Shown here: piece by piece, positions 11,691-22,258 of the stretch | Numbering within the stretch: position 1 is the first letter of the stretch | How the letters are laid out: every line of letters starts with the position of its first letter | Assembly: GCF_018070325.1 (NCBI RefSeq) | Contig: NZ_JAGPXY010000025.1 | Location: 24,923-88,922, forward strand | Direction of reading: 5' to 3' | From: Micromonospora sp. H61 | GTDB lineage: Bacteria; Actinomycetota; Actinomycetes; Mycobacteriales; Micromonosporaceae | DNA: 64,000 nucleotides | The notes under the pieces: model-generated | What the model was told of the DNA's origin: nothing | Databases searched by the model: none | Seen by the model: only the letters and a program-made list of their open reading frames with translations | Position numbers and translations under genes: made by a program

Positions 11691-12161
11691 ATGCCGCGTA
11701 AGGGACCCGCTCCGCGGCGGCCACTGGTCGCTGACCCGGTGTACAACTCGCCGCTGGTCACCCAGCTGGTGAACAAGATCCTGCTCCGCGGCAAGCGTCA
11801 GCTCGCCGAGTCCATCGTGTACGCGGCCCTCGAGGGCTGCCGCGAGAAGTCCGGCACCGACCCGGTCGTCACCCTCAAGCGGGCGATGGACAACGTCAAG
11901 CCGACCCTCGAGGTGCGCAGCCGTCGTGTCGGTGGCGCCACCTACCAGGTTCCGGTCGAGGTCCGCCCGACCCGGGCGACCACCCTGGGCCTGCGCTGGC
12001 TGGTCACGTACTCCCGCGCCCGCCGCGAGAAGACCATGGTCGAGCGGCTGATGAACGAGCTGCTGGACGCGAGCAACGGCCTCGGTGCCGCCGTCAAGCG
12101 GCGCGAGGACACGCACAAGATGGCCGAGTCGAACAAGGCCTTCGCGCACTACCGCTGGTAA
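11691..12161 (+). CDS. rpsG: 30S ribosomal protein S7
   Basis: S7 nucleates assembly of the 30S head and contacts E-site tRNA. The 156-residue protein starts MPRKGPAPRRPLVADPVYNS at an ATG one base after the rpsL stop. The AAGGAGAAG near the end of rpsL serves as ribosome binding site. It shows the family's RGKRQLAESIVYAALEG and KRREDTHKMAESNKAFAHYRW blocks. In other bacteria S7 represses the str operon by binding its own mRNA; the long leader here could take that role, but this is not shown. Confidence 0.97.
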   Translation: MPRKGPAPRRPLVADPVYNSPLVTQLVNKILLRGKRQLAESIVYAALEGCREKSGTDPVVTLKRAMDNVKPTLEVRSRRVGGATYQVPVEVRPTRATTLGLRWLVTYSRARREKTMVERLMNELLDASNGLGAAVKRREDTHKMAESNKAFAHYRW

Positions 12162-12167
12162 CACCCT

Positions 12168-12195
12168 GGTTCCGGCGCCTCCGGGCGCCGGAACC
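12168..12195 (+). other. Stem-loop between rpsG and fusA
   Basis: A perfect 12-bp stem (12168-12179 with 12184-12195) closes the tetraloop TCCG, 6 bases past the rpsG stop. No T-run follows. Same design as the rpoB-rpoC stem-loop. Confidence 0.6.
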
Positions 12196-12235
12196 GCCAC
12201 CAGTTGAGTCGAGACGACGATAAGTAGGGATTGAA

Positions 12236-14332
<2,097 letters not shown>

Positions 14333-14544
14333 CGCTCTGAGCAGGTGATTCGTGGTTGGTCGCGGGAGGGTTCACCCGCCCGCGGCCACCACGATCGGAT
14401 CGCGTGAGACCGGGCCTGTAGGCTTCATCGCCGCAGAACCCACAAAGGCTCTCCGGCCGTCAGGCCGGAAAGGCTGTCGACAGAGTCCTAAGCGCCGACC
14501 GGCGCGCCGGGCGTACGAACCAAGAAGTCCACAGGAGGACACCA

Positions 14545-15738
14545 GTGGCGAAGGCTAAGTTCGAGCGGACTAAGCCGCACGTCAACATCGGCACCATTGG
14601 TCACATCGACCACGGTAAGACGACGCTGACGGCGGCCATCACCAAGGTCCTGCACGACCAGTACCCGGACCTGAACCCCTACACGCCGTTCGACGAGATC
14701 GACAAGGCGCCGGAGGAGAAGGCCCGCGGCATCACGATCTCGATCGCGCACGTCGAGTACCAGACCGAGTCGCGGCACTACGCGCACGTCGACTGCCCTG
14801 GGCACGCCGACTACATCAAGAACATGATCACCGGTGCCGCGCAGATGGACGGCGCGATCCTGGTGGTCGCGGCGACCGACGGCCCGATGCCGCAGACCCG
14901 CGAGCACGTGCTGCTGGCCCGTCAGGTCGGTGTGCCGTACATCGTCGTGGCGCTCAACAAGAGCGACATGGTCGATGACGAGGAGCTCCTGGAGCTCGTC
15001 GAGCTCGAGGTCCGTGAGCTGCTCTCCTCGCAGGAGTACCCGGGTGACGACCTGCCGGTCGTTCGGGTTTCGGCGCTGAAGGCCCTCGAGGGTGACCCCG
15101 AGTGGACCGGCAAGCTGCTGGACCTGATGACCGCTGTCGACACCTCGATCCCGCAGCCGGAGCGCGAGGTCGACAAGCCGTTCCTGATGCCGGTTGAGGA
15201 CGTCTTCACGATCACCGGTCGTGGCACCGTCGTCACCGGTCGCGTGGAGCGCGGCGTTCTCCTGCCGAACGAGGATGTCGAGCTCGTCGGTATCAAGGAG
15301 AAGAGCTTCAAGACCAAGGTCACCGCGATCGAGATGTTCCGGAAGACCCTGGACGACGCCCGCGCAGGCGAGAACGTCGGCCTGCTGCTGCGTGGTACCA
15401 AGCGCGACGAGGTCGAGCGCGGCATGGTCGTCGTGAAGCCGGGCTCGAACACCCCGCACACGGAGTTCGAGGCGACGGTCTACATCCTCTCCAAGGAGGA
15501 GGGTGGCCGTCACACCCCGTTCTTCCAGAACTACCGTCCGCAGTTCTACTTCCGGACCACTGACGTCACCGGTGTCGTCACCCTCCCCGAGGGCACCGAG
15601 ATGGTCATGCCGGGTGACAACACGTCCATGTCGGTGAAGCTGATCCAGCCCATCGCCATGGAGGAGAACCTCAAGTTCGCGATCCGCGAGGGTGGCCGCA
15701 CCGTCGGCGCCGGGTTCGTCACCAAGATTAACAAGTGA
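14545..15738 (+). CDS. tuf: Elongation factor Tu
   Basis: EF-Tu carries aminoacyl-tRNA to the ribosome. The 397-residue protein starts from a GTG behind ACAGGAGGAC, an excellent ribosome binding site. It shows GHIDHGKTTLTAAI (G1), ARGITISIAHVEY (switch I), DCPGHADYIKN (G3) and NKSDMVDDEEL (G4), and ends GGRTVGAGFVTKINK. The 212-base gap after fusA holds a small TCCGGCC/GGCCGGA hairpin near 14453 and could contain an extra promoter for this very abundant protein, though none stands out. No second tuf copy lies in the window. Confidence 0.97.
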   Translation: MAKAKFERTKPHVNIGTIGHIDHGKTTLTAAITKVLHDQYPDLNPYTPFDEIDKAPEEKARGITISIAHVEYQTESRHYAHVDCPGHADYIKNMITGAAQMDGAILVVAATDGPMPQTREHVLLARQVGVPYIVVALNKSDMVDDEELLELVELEVRELLSSQEYPGDDLPVVRVSALKALEGDPEWTGKLLDLMTAVDTSIPQPEREVDKPFLMPVEDVFTITGRGTVVTGRVERGVLLPNEDVELVGIKEKSFKTKVTAIEMFRKTLDDARAGENVGLLLRGTKRDEVERGMVVVKPGSNTPHTEFEATVYILSKEEGGRHTPFFQNYRPQFYFRTTDVTGVVTLPEGTEMVMPGDNTSMSVKLIQPIAMEENLKFAIREGGRTVGAGFVTKINK

Positions 15739-15753
15739 ACTAGGTAACCCCGA

Positions 15754-15783
15754 TTAGACCCGCCGCCGGTCGTGCGGCATACT
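15754..15783 (+). promoter_or_regulatory. Predicted S10 operon promoter
   Basis: TTAGAC (15754-15759) and CATACT (15778-15783) are 18 bases apart. It lies just after tuf and would give a leader of about 300 bases before rpsJ. Moderate match; readthrough from tuf is also possible. Confidence 0.45.
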
Positions 15784-15861
15784 AGTCAGGTTGCGTAACG
15801 ACAGTTCGTCGCCTGTGTTCGGCTTTCGCTGAACCTCCGGGTGGCGAGGCAGTCGAGCGTA

Positions 15862-15892
15862 GGGTGGTTGGCGGCCCAGTCGCCAACCACCC
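15862..15892 (+). other. Stem-loop in the tuf-rpsJ interval
   Basis: A perfect 12-bp stem (15862-15873 with 15881-15892) has a 7-base loop and no T-run. It could end tuf transcripts or act inside the S10 leader if the promoter at 15754 is real. The rest of the 350-base gap contains the shared element at 15991 but no gene. Confidence 0.6.
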
Positions 15893-15990
15893 TCGCACGG
15901 CGTTCAGGTCGCGGTAATGCGATCGGCGCCTTGACCCCCCGTGCGGTCGGCACCACTCCGGTACCTAGGGGCGGAGCTCGGCCCGAGGGC

Positions 15991-16010
15991 GCGACACGCC
16001 CGACCGCGGG
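15991..16010 (+). promoter_or_regulatory. Shared leader element, rpsJ copy
   Basis: Identical over 20 bases to 11181-11200 in the rpsL leader. Here it starts 98 bases before the rpsJ ATG. Around it GGGCG/CGCCC can form a hairpin with loop CGACA, and CCGACC/GGTCGG (about 15999-16016) a second one. The second hairpin is not matched in the rpsL copy. Confidence 0.55.
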
Positions 16011-16088
16011 GGTCGGCGAAGTGGGCCTGTGCCAGCCGGTACAGGCGCCCGCAACACAGCGGCATCGAGAGAAGGAACAGAAGCCACC

Positions 16089-16397
16089 ATGGCGGGACAG
16101 AAGATCCGCATCCGGCTCAAGGCCTATGACCACGAGGTCGTCGACTCCTCGGCTCGGAAGATCGTCGAGACGGTGACGCGCACCGGGGCGCAGGTCGCGG
16201 GCCCGGTGCCGCTGCCCACGGAGATCAACCGTTTCTGCGTTATCCGCTCGCCGCACAAGTACAAGGACTCGCGCGAGCACTTCGAGATGCGCACGCACAA
16301 GCGGCTGATCGACATCATCGACCCGACCCCGAAGACGGTCGACTCGCTCATGCGCCTCGACCTGCCGGCTGGCGTCGACATCGAGATCAAGCTGTAG
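16089..16397 (+). CDS. rpsJ: 30S ribosomal protein S10
   Basis: S10 is a 30S head protein that also pairs with NusB in antitermination. The 102-residue product starts [20 protein letters not shown], the usual actinobacterial start and length. GAGAAGGAAC lies upstream of the ATG. It shows the conserved [20 protein letters not shown] block. First gene of the long S10-spc run; rplC follows after 11 bases. Confidence 0.97.
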
Positions 16398-16408
16398 GGA
16401 CCGGACAA

Positions 16409-17074
16409 ATGGACAGGCAAGTCAAGGGGATCCTGGGCGCCAAGCTCGGCATGACCCAGGTCTGGGAGAACAACCGTGTTGTTCCCGTGACCGTGGTCGA
16501 GGCCGGCCCGTGCGTCATCAGCCAGGTTCGTAGCGCCGAGAAGGACGGTTACTCCGCGGTCCAGCTCGCGTACGGCACCATCGACCCGCGCAAGGTCAAG
16601 AAGCCGATCAGCGGGCACTACGCCAAGGCGGACGTGGCGCCGCGCCGGCACATCGTCGAGCTGCGCACCACTGACGCTGGGGAATACTCGCTCGGCCAGG
16701 AAGTCACTGTCGAGGAGTTCCCGGCCGGCGTCACCATCGACGTCACCGGCAAGACCAAGGGCAAGGGCTACGCCGGCCCGATGAAGCGGCACGGCTTCCA
16801 CGGCCTGGGCGCCGGGCACGGCGTCGAGCGCAAGCACCGCTCGCCCGGCTCCATCGGCGCCTGCGCCACTCCGGGTCGTGTCTTCAAGGGCACCCGGATG
16901 GCCGGCCGTATGGGTGGCGTTCGGTACACCGTGCAGAACCTCACCGTCCAGGCGGTCGACACCGAGAACAACCTGCTGCTCGTCCGGGGTGCCATTCCTG
17001 GTCCCAAGGGCGCGCTCGTTCTGGTCCGTACCGCGGCCAAGAGCAAGGTGAAGAAGGGCGGTGCGGCCAAGTGA
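16409..17074 (+). CDS. rplC: 50S ribosomal protein L3
   Basis: L3 is an early assembly protein with a loop reaching toward the peptidyl transferase centre. The 221-residue protein starts MDRQVKGILGAKLGMTQVWE. The central loop shows RHGFHGLGAGHGVERKHR, SPGSIGACATPGRVFKGTRM and AGRMGG, all conserved. Its stop overlaps the GTG of rplD by four bases, so the two are translationally coupled. Confidence 0.97.
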   Translation: MDRQVKGILGAKLGMTQVWENNRVVPVTVVEAGPCVISQVRSAEKDGYSAVQLAYGTIDPRKVKKPISGHYAKADVAPRRHIVELRTTDAGEYSLGQEVTVEEFPAGVTIDVTGKTKGKGYAGPMKRHGFHGLGAGHGVERKHRSPGSIGACATPGRVFKGTRMAGRMGGVRYTVQNLTVQAVDTENNLLLVRGAIPGPKGALVLVRTAAKSKVKKGGAAK

Positions 17075-17721
17075 CCACCGTTGACGTGCGCACCGTCGAA
17101 GGCACCACCAGCGGCTCCGTGGAGCTGCCGGAGGACATCTTCGACGTGCAGGCCAACGTCGCGCTGATGCACCAGGTCGTGGTGGCCCAGCTCGCGGCGG
17201 CCCGACAGGGCACGCACAAGGCCAAGACCCGCGGCGAGGTCGCCGGTGGCGGCAAGAAGCCGTACAAGCAGAAGGGCACCGGTCGCGCCCGGCAGGGCTC
17301 GATCCGCGCGCCGCAGTTCGCCGGCGGTGGCGTCGTGCACGGTCCCGTGCCGCGCGACTACAGCCAGCGGACCCCGAAGAAGATGAAGGCCGCCGCTCTG
17401 CGGGGTGCCCTCTCCGACCGGGCCCGCGCCGGGCAGGTGCACGTCGTCGAGGCGTTCGTCTCGGGCGAGAAGCCGTCGACCAAGGCGGCCCTGGCCACGC
17501 TGACCAAGCTCACCGAGGCCCGTCGGGTCCTGGTCGTGCTGAGCAGCACCGACGAGCTGAACTGGGTGTCGCTGCGCAATGAGCCGCGCGTGCACCTGAT
17601 CGAGTCCGGCCAGCTGAACACGTACGACGTGCTCGTGGCCGACGACGTGGTCTTCACCAAGGACGCCCTGGACGAGTTCCTGGGCGTGCCCGCCGAGACC
17701 ACCGAGGAGGGTGGCAAGTGA
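17071..17721 (+). CDS. rplD: 50S ribosomal protein L4
   Basis: L4 binds 23S rRNA domain I and lines the exit tunnel; in E. coli it represses the S10 operon. The 216-residue product keeps the tunnel loop with GGGKKPYKQKGTGRARQGS and GGGVVHGPVPRDYSQRTPKK. It starts at a GTG inside the rplC stop and overlaps rplW by four bases at its end. Whether L4 controls the S10 leader here cannot be read from sequence. Confidence 0.97.
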   Translation: MTTVDVRTVEGTTSGSVELPEDIFDVQANVALMHQVVVAQLAAARQGTHKAKTRGEVAGGGKKPYKQKGTGRARQGSIRAPQFAGGGVVHGPVPRDYSQRTPKKMKAAALRGALSDRARAGQVHVVEAFVSGEKPSTKAALATLTKLTEARRVLVVLSSTDELNWVSLRNEPRVHLIESGQLNTYDVLVADDVVFTKDALDEFLGVPAETTEEGGK

Positions 17722-18020
17722 GCACGATCGCCGACCCGCGCGACATCATCGTGGCGCCGGTCGTCTCGGAGAAGAGCTACAGCGAGCTGAACCGGAACTG
17801 GTACACCTTCCTGGTGCACCCGGACGCGAACAAGACCGAGATCAAGATCGCTATCCAGCAGATCTTCAACGTCCGCGTCCTGACGGTCAACACGCTCAAC
17901 CGCCAGGGTAAGCGCAAGCGCACCAAGACCGGCTTCGGTCAGCGCAAGGCGACCAAGCGGGCGATCGTGAAGCTGGCTGACGGTGACCGCATCGAGGCCT
18001 TCGGCGGCCCGGTCAGCTGA
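17718..18020 (+). CDS. rplW: 50S ribosomal protein L23
   Basis: L23 lies at the tunnel exit and docks trigger factor and SRP. The 100-residue product starts MSTIADPRDIIVAPVVSEKS from a GTG overlapping the rplD stop. It shows the family's FLVHPDANKTEIKIAIQQIF and the basic NRQGKRKRTKTGFGQRKATKR loop. It ends 12 bases before rplB. Confidence 0.96.
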   Translation: MSTIADPRDIIVAPVVSEKSYSELNRNWYTFLVHPDANKTEIKIAIQQIFNVRVLTVNTLNRQGKRKRTKTGFGQRKATKRAIVKLADGDRIEAFGGPVS

Positions 18021-18032
18021 GGGGTGTAGACA

Positions 18033-18872
18033 ATGGCTATCCGTAAGTACAAGCCGACGACGCCGGGCCGACGTGGCTCGAGTGTCGCTGACTTCGCCGA
18101 GATCACCCGGTCCACGCCGGAAAAGTCGCTGCTCGCTCCGTTGCCGAAGAAGGGCGGGCGTAACGCCCACGGCCGGATCACCACGCGGCACCACGGTGGC
18201 GGTCACAAGCGTCAGTACCGTCTGATCGACTTCAAGCGGGTCGACAAGGACGGCGTGCCGGCGAAGGTCGCTCACATCGAGTACGACCCGAACCGCACGG
18301 CGCGCATCGCGCTGCTGCACTACGCCGACGGCGAGAAGCGGTACATCATCGCGCCGAAGGACATGAAGCAGGGCGACCGCGTCGAGTCCGGCCCGGGCGC
18401 CGACATCAAGCCGGGTAACAACCTGCCGCTGCGCAACATCCCGGTCGGTACCACGATCCACAACGTGGAGCTGCGTCCGGGTGGCGGGGCCAAGCTGGCC
18501 CGTTCCGCCGGCGTCGGCATCCAGCTGCTCGGCCGCGAGGGCGCGTACGCGACCCTGCGTATGCCGTCCGGCGAGATCCGGCGGGTGGACGTGCGCTGCC
18601 GCGCAAGCGTCGGCGAGATCGGCAACGCCGACCAGTCGAACATCAACTGGGGTAAGGCCGGCCGGATGCGGTGGAAGGGCAAGCGCCCGACCGTCCGTGG
18701 TGTCGCCATGAACCCGGTCGACCACCCGCACGGTGGTGGTGAGGGTAAGACCTCCGGTGGTCGCCACCCGGTCAACCCGCAGGGTAAGCCCGAGGGCCGC
18801 ACCCGCCGTAAGGGCCAGCCGAGTGACCGGCTGATCGTCCGCCGCCGCTACGCCACGCGTAAGCGCGGCTGA
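18033..18872 (+). CDS. rplB: 50S ribosomal protein L2
   Basis: L2 is needed for subunit joining and peptidyl transferase activity. The 279-residue protein starts MAIRKYKPTTPGRRGSSVAD and has the conserved C-terminal loop MNPVDHPHGGGEGKTSGG with its essential His. Length is normal. It is followed after 12 bases by rpsS. Confidence 0.97.
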   Translation: MAIRKYKPTTPGRRGSSVADFAEITRSTPEKSLLAPLPKKGGRNAHGRITTRHHGGGHKRQYRLIDFKRVDKDGVPAKVAHIEYDPNRTARIALLHYADGEKRYIIAPKDMKQGDRVESGPGADIKPGNNLPLRNIPVGTTIHNVELRPGGGAKLARSAGVGIQLLGREGAYATLRMPSGEIRRVDVRCRASVGEIGNADQSNINWGKAGRMRWKGKRPTVRGVAMNPVDHPHGGGEGKTSGGRHPVNPQGKPEGRTRRKGQPSDRLIVRRRYATRKRG

Positions 18873-18884
18873 GGGAGATAAGAC

Positions 18885-19166
18885 ATGCCTCGCAGCCTGA
18901 AGAAGGGCCCGTTCGTCGACGACCACCTGCTCAAGAAGGTGGAAGTTCAGAACGACAAGGGCTCCAAGAACGTGATCAAGACCTGGTCGCGGCGCTCGAC
19001 GATCATCCCCGAGATGCTGGGGCACACGATCGCCGTTCATGACGGACGCAAGCACGTCCCGGTGTTCGTGACCGAGGCGATGGTCGGGCACAAGCTCGGC
19101 GAGTTCGCGCTGACCCGCACGTTCAAGGGTCACGAGAAGGACGACCGGAAGAGCCGTCGGCGCTGA
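18885..19166 (+). CDS. rpsS: 30S ribosomal protein S19
   Basis: S19 forms a complex with S13 in the 30S head. The 93-residue product reads MPRSLKKGPFVDDHLLKKVE, with the family's WSRRSTIIPEMLGHTIAVHD and the GHKLGEFALTRTFKGH end. GGGAGATAAGAC precedes the ATG. Confidence 0.97.
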   Translation: MPRSLKKGPFVDDHLLKKVEVQNDKGSKNVIKTWSRRSTIIPEMLGHTIAVHDGRKHVPVFVTEAMVGHKLGEFALTRTFKGHEKDDRKSRRR

Positions 19167-19207
19167 CGCCGCGGGCATACGGATAGAGGGAACAAGGGGT
19201 TACAGCG

Positions 19208-19666
19208 ATGCCAGGAAAGGGCGACGCTCCGGTGCTTCCGGGCGCGCGGGCGGTTGCGCGGCACGTGCGCATCTCGCCGATGAAGGCGCGCCGGGTGGTC
19301 AACCTCGTCCGCGGCCTGCCCGCGAAGGAGGCGCTCACGGTGCTGCAGTTCGCGCCGCAGGCTGCGAGCGAGCAGGTGTACAAGGTGCTCGCTAGCGCGA
19401 TCGCCAACGCGGAGAACAACGAGCGGCTGGACCCCGACGCGCTGCTCGTCAGCGAGGCCTTCGTGGACGAGGGCCCGACGATGAAGCGGTTCCAGCCGCG
19501 GGCGCAGGGTCGGGCGTACCGAATCCGCAAGCGCACCTGCCACATCACTGTGGCGGTCGAAGCGGTCGCGCCGGCAGCGCCGAGGAAGGCCGCGGCGAAG
19601 AAGGCCGCCCCGGCCACGGAGGCCGCACCGGCCGAAGCGCAGAGCAAGACGGAGGACGCCGAGTAA
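19208..19666 (+). CDS. rplV: 50S ribosomal protein L22
   Basis: L22 lines the exit tunnel near the macrolide site. The 152-residue protein has the normal core (RAVARHVRISPMKARRVVNL; QPRAQGRAYRIRKRTCHITV). After about residue 115 it adds an Ala/Lys/Glu-rich tail (RKAAAKKAAPATEAAPAEAQ), a low-complexity extension of a kind common in actinobacterial ribosomal proteins. Its stop overlaps the rpsC start by one base. Confidence 0.96.
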   Translation: MPGKGDAPVLPGARAVARHVRISPMKARRVVNLVRGLPAKEALTVLQFAPQAASEQVYKVLASAIANAENNERLDPDALLVSEAFVDEGPTMKRFQPRAQGRAYRIRKRTCHITVAVEAVAPAAPRKAAAKKAAPATEAAPAEAQSKTEDAE

Positions 19667-20535
19667 TGGGTCAGAAGGTTCACCCCACTGGGTTCCGGCT
19701 CGGCATCTCGACCGACTGGAAGTCCCGCTGGTTCGCGGACAAGCTCTACAAGGACTACATCGGCGAGGATGTCAAGATCCGCCGCATGATGTCCAAGGGC
19801 CTCGAGCGTGCCGGGATTTCCAAGGTCGACATCGAGCGCACCCGCGACCGGGTCCGGGTCGACATCCACACCGCCCGGCCGGGCATCGTCATCGGCCGTA
19901 AGGGTGCGGAGGCCGACCGGATCCGCGGCGAGCTTGAGAAGCTCACCGGCAAGCAGGTTCAGCTGAACATCATCGAGGTGAAGAACCCCGAGTCGGACGC
20001 TCAGCTGGTCGCGCAGGGCGTGGCCGAGCAGTTGTCCAGCCGGGTCAGCTTCCGTCGGGCGATGCGCAAGGCCATGCAGTCGGCGATGAAGAACCCGGTC
20101 TGCAAGGGCATCCGGGTTCAGGTCTCGGGTCGCCTCGGCGGCGCCGAGATGAGCCGGACCGAGTTCTACCGTGAGGGCCGGGTTCCGCTGCACACGCTGC
20201 GGGCCAACATCGAGTACGGCTTCTTCGAGGCCCGTACGACGTTCGGTCGGATCGGTGTGAAGGTCTGGATCTACAAGGGCGACGCCGTCCCGGGCCGGGA
20301 AGCTCCGGCCGAGGCCGGTCCGTCCCGCCCGCGTCGTGGTGAGCGCGGCGACCGTCCCGAGCGTCCGCGCCGTGGCCGGTCGGGTTCGTCCGGCACCACG
20401 GCTGGTGGCACCGAGGCCGGTCGGGCTGCTGCGACCACCATCGCGCAGCAGGCCGAGACGCCGAGCGGCGAGCCGGTCGACAGCGCAGCTGTCGCCGCCA
20501 CTGCTGCTCCGGCAGAAACGCAGCAGGAGGGCTGA
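19666..20535 (+). CDS. rpsC: 30S ribosomal protein S3
   Basis: S3 lies at the mRNA entry tunnel and helps helicase activity. The core (MGQKVHPTGFRLGISTDWKS; KH domain with IVIGRKGAEADRIRGELEKL; GRLGGAEMSRTEFYREGRVP) ends near residue 210. It then carries an extra tail of about 75 residues, first Arg/Pro-rich (RPRRGERGDRPERPRRGRSG), then Ala/Thr-rich. Total 289 residues against about 230 in E. coli. The tail is probably disordered. Confidence 0.96.
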   Translation: MGQKVHPTGFRLGISTDWKSRWFADKLYKDYIGEDVKIRRMMSKGLERAGISKVDIERTRDRVRVDIHTARPGIVIGRKGAEADRIRGELEKLTGKQVQLNIIEVKNPESDAQLVAQGVAEQLSSRVSFRRAMRKAMQSAMKNPVCKGIRVQVSGRLGGAEMSRTEFYREGRVPLHTLRANIEYGFFEARTTFGRIGVKVWIYKGDAVPGREAPAEAGPSRPRRGERGDRPERPRRGRSGSSGTTAGGTEAGRAAATTIAQQAETPSGEPVDSAAVAATAAPAETQQEG

Positions 20536-20538
20536 CAG

Positions 20539-20964
20539 ATGCTGATGCCGCGCAAGCCCCCGAAGGGCTTCCGCAAGCCGCACCACCCGGACCGCAGTGG
20601 CGCGTCCAAGGGTGGTAACCGGGTGGTGTTCGGCGAGTTCGGGATCCAGGCTCTCGAGCCGGCGTACGTGACGAACCGGCAGATCGAGTCGGCACGTATC
20701 GCGATGACTCGCCACATCAAGCGTGGTGGCAAGGTCTGGATCACGATCTTCCCGGACCAGGCCCTCACCAAGAAGCCTGCCGAGACCCGGATGGGTTCCG
20801 GTAAGGGTTCGCCGGAGTGGTGGGTTGCCAACGTCAAGCCGGGGCGGGTTCTCTTCGAGATGTCCTTCCCCAACGAGCAGACCGCGCGAGAGGCCATGCG
20901 TCGCGCGATCCACAAGCTCCCGATGAAGTGCCGCATTGTTACGCGCGAAGTGGGTGAATCCTGA
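20539..20964 (+). CDS. rplP: 50S ribosomal protein L16
   Basis: L16 stabilises A-site tRNA on the 50S. The 141-residue product starts MLMPRKPPKGFRKPHHPDRS; an ATG two codons later (20545) is also possible. It shows EFGIQALEPAYVTNRQIESA and the MGSGKGSPEWWVANVKPGRV block. The ATG follows GCAGGAGGGC. Its stop overlaps rpmC by one base. Confidence 0.96.
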   Translation: MLMPRKPPKGFRKPHHPDRSGASKGGNRVVFGEFGIQALEPAYVTNRQIESARIAMTRHIKRGGKVWITIFPDQALTKKPAETRMGSGKGSPEWWVANVKPGRVLFEMSFPNEQTAREAMRRAIHKLPMKCRIVTREVGES

Positions 20965-21200
20965 TGGCAGCGGGCGTTAAGGCGACCGAGCTGCGTGAGC
21001 TCTCCGAAGAGGAGCTGGTCACGAAGCTGCGGGAGGCCAAGGCGGAGCTGTTCAACCTCCGCGTGCAGGCCGCAACCGGGCAGCTGGACAACAACCGGCG
21101 GTTGCAGGTCATCCGTCGGGAGATCGCCCGGATCTACACGATCATGCGTGAGCGCGAGCTGGGGCTCTCGGCCGCGCCGACTGAGGTGACTGCATCATGA
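20964..21200 (+). CDS. rpmC: 50S ribosomal protein L29
   Basis: L29 lies beside L23 at the tunnel exit. The 78-residue two-helix protein shows ELREAKAELFNLRVQAATGQ-like content (KLREAKAELFNLRVQAATGQ) followed by LDNNRRLQVIRREIARIYT. It starts on the rplP stop and ends in an ATGA overlap with rpsQ, so all three are coupled. Confidence 0.96.
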   Translation: MAAGVKATELRELSEEELVTKLREAKAELFNLRVQAATGQLDNNRRLQVIRREIARIYTIMRERELGLSAAPTEVTAS

Positions 21201-21475
21201 CCGAAGAGACCGCCACCGCCGCCGCGCGGTCGCGCCGCAAGGTCCGCGAGGGCCTGGTGATCAGCGACAAGATGGACAAGACCGTCGTTGTCGAGGTCGA
21301 GGACCGGGTTCGGCACGCGCTGTACGGCAAGATCATGCGCCGTACGGCCAAGCTGAAGGTGCACGACGAGCAGAACGCCGCTGGCACCGGTGACCGGGTT
21401 CTCATCATGGAGACCCGGCCGCTGAGCGCCACCAAGCGTTGGCGGATCGTGGAGATCCTGGAAAAGGCCAAGTAG
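21197..21475 (+). CDS. rpsQ: 30S ribosomal protein S17
   Basis: S17 is a primary 16S rRNA-binding protein. The 92-residue product has an extra short N-terminus (MTEETATAAARSRRKVREG), then the OB-fold core with VISDKMDKTVVVEVEDRVRH and RPLSATKRWRIVEILEK. It ends the S10 cluster proper. The 97-base gap to rplN holds two hairpins (CGCCCG/CGGGCG near 21490-21510 and CTCCGGCCG/CGGCCGGAG at 21525-21548). Confidence 0.96.
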   Translation: MTEETATAAARSRRKVREGLVISDKMDKTVVVEVEDRVRHALYGKIMRRTAKLKVHDEQNAAGTGDRVLIMETRPLSATKRWRIVEILEKAK

Positions 21476-21572
21476 CGAAGGCTCGAGCTCGCCCGGCGTT
21501 GCGTCGGGCGTAGGTTCCGCCAGGCTCCGGCCGCTACGGCGGCCGGAGAACCGGCAGACATAGGAGATAGAC

Positions 21573-21941
21573 GTGATTCAGCAGGAGTCGCGACTGCGCG
21601 TCGCCGACAACACGGGTGCTCGGGAGATCCTGTGCATCCGGGTTCTCGGCGGCTCGGGTCGGCGCTACGCGAGTATCGGCGACGTCATCGTGGCCACGGT
21701 CAAGGACGCGATCCCGGGTGCCGGTGTGAAGAAGGGCGACGTCGTCAAGGCTGTCGTCGTTCGCACGGCCAAGGAGAGGCGGCGTCCGGACGGCTCGTAC
21801 ATCCGCTTCGACGAGAACGCCGCCGTCATCATCAAGGACGGCGGGGACCCGCGTGGAACCCGTATCTTCGGCCCGGTGGGCCGGGAGCTGCGGGACAAGC
21901 GGTTCATGAAGATTATTTCCCTCGCGCCGGAGGTGTTGTGA
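21573..21941 (+). CDS. rplN: 50S ribosomal protein L14
   Basis: L14 contacts 16S rRNA at an intersubunit bridge. The 122-residue protein starts MIQQESRLRVADNTGAREIL from a GTG behind TAGGAGATAG. It shows VRTAKERRRPDGSYIRFDEN and GTRIFGPVGRELRDKRFMKI. First gene of the spc section; its stop overlaps the rplX GTG. Confidence 0.97.
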   Translation: MIQQESRLRVADNTGAREILCIRVLGGSGRRYASIGDVIVATVKDAIPGAGVKKGDVVKAVVVRTAKERRRPDGSYIRFDENAAVIIKDGGDPRGTRIFGPVGRELRDKRFMKIISLAPEVL

Positions 21942-22258
21942 CCGTGAAGGTCAAGAAGGGCGACACGGTCGTCGTCATCGCCGGCAAGGACAAGGGTGCC
22001 AAGGGCAAGGTCATTCAGGCCTACCCGCGGCAGGACAAGGTCCTGGTCGAGGGCGTGAACCGGGTCAAGAAGCACACCCGCATCAGCACGACCCAGCGTG
22101 GCGCCAAGACCGGCGGCATCGTCACTCAGGAGGCCCCGATCCACGTCTCGAACGTGCAGGTCCTGGACTCCGACGGCAAGCCGACCCGCGTCGGTTACCG
22201 GATCGACGACAACGGCCAGAAGGTCCGCATCGCGCGTAGCACCGGTAAGGACCTGTGA
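21938..22258 (+). CDS. rplX: 50S ribosomal protein L24
   Basis: L24 is an early assembly protein near the tunnel exit. The start is the GTG inside the rplN stop, giving 106 residues (MTVKVKKGDTVVVIAGKDKG). The KOW-type GKDKGAKGKVIQAYP and GVNRVKKHTRISTTQRGAKT segments are typical. The reading frame is open upstream inside rplN, but that part has no L24 similarity. It ends at the rplE start. Confidence 0.95.
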   Translation: MTVKVKKGDTVVVIAGKDKGAKGKVIQAYPRQDKVLVEGVNRVKKHTRISTTQRGAKTGGIVTQEAPIHVSNVQVLDSDGKPTRVGYRIDDNGQKVRIARSTGKDL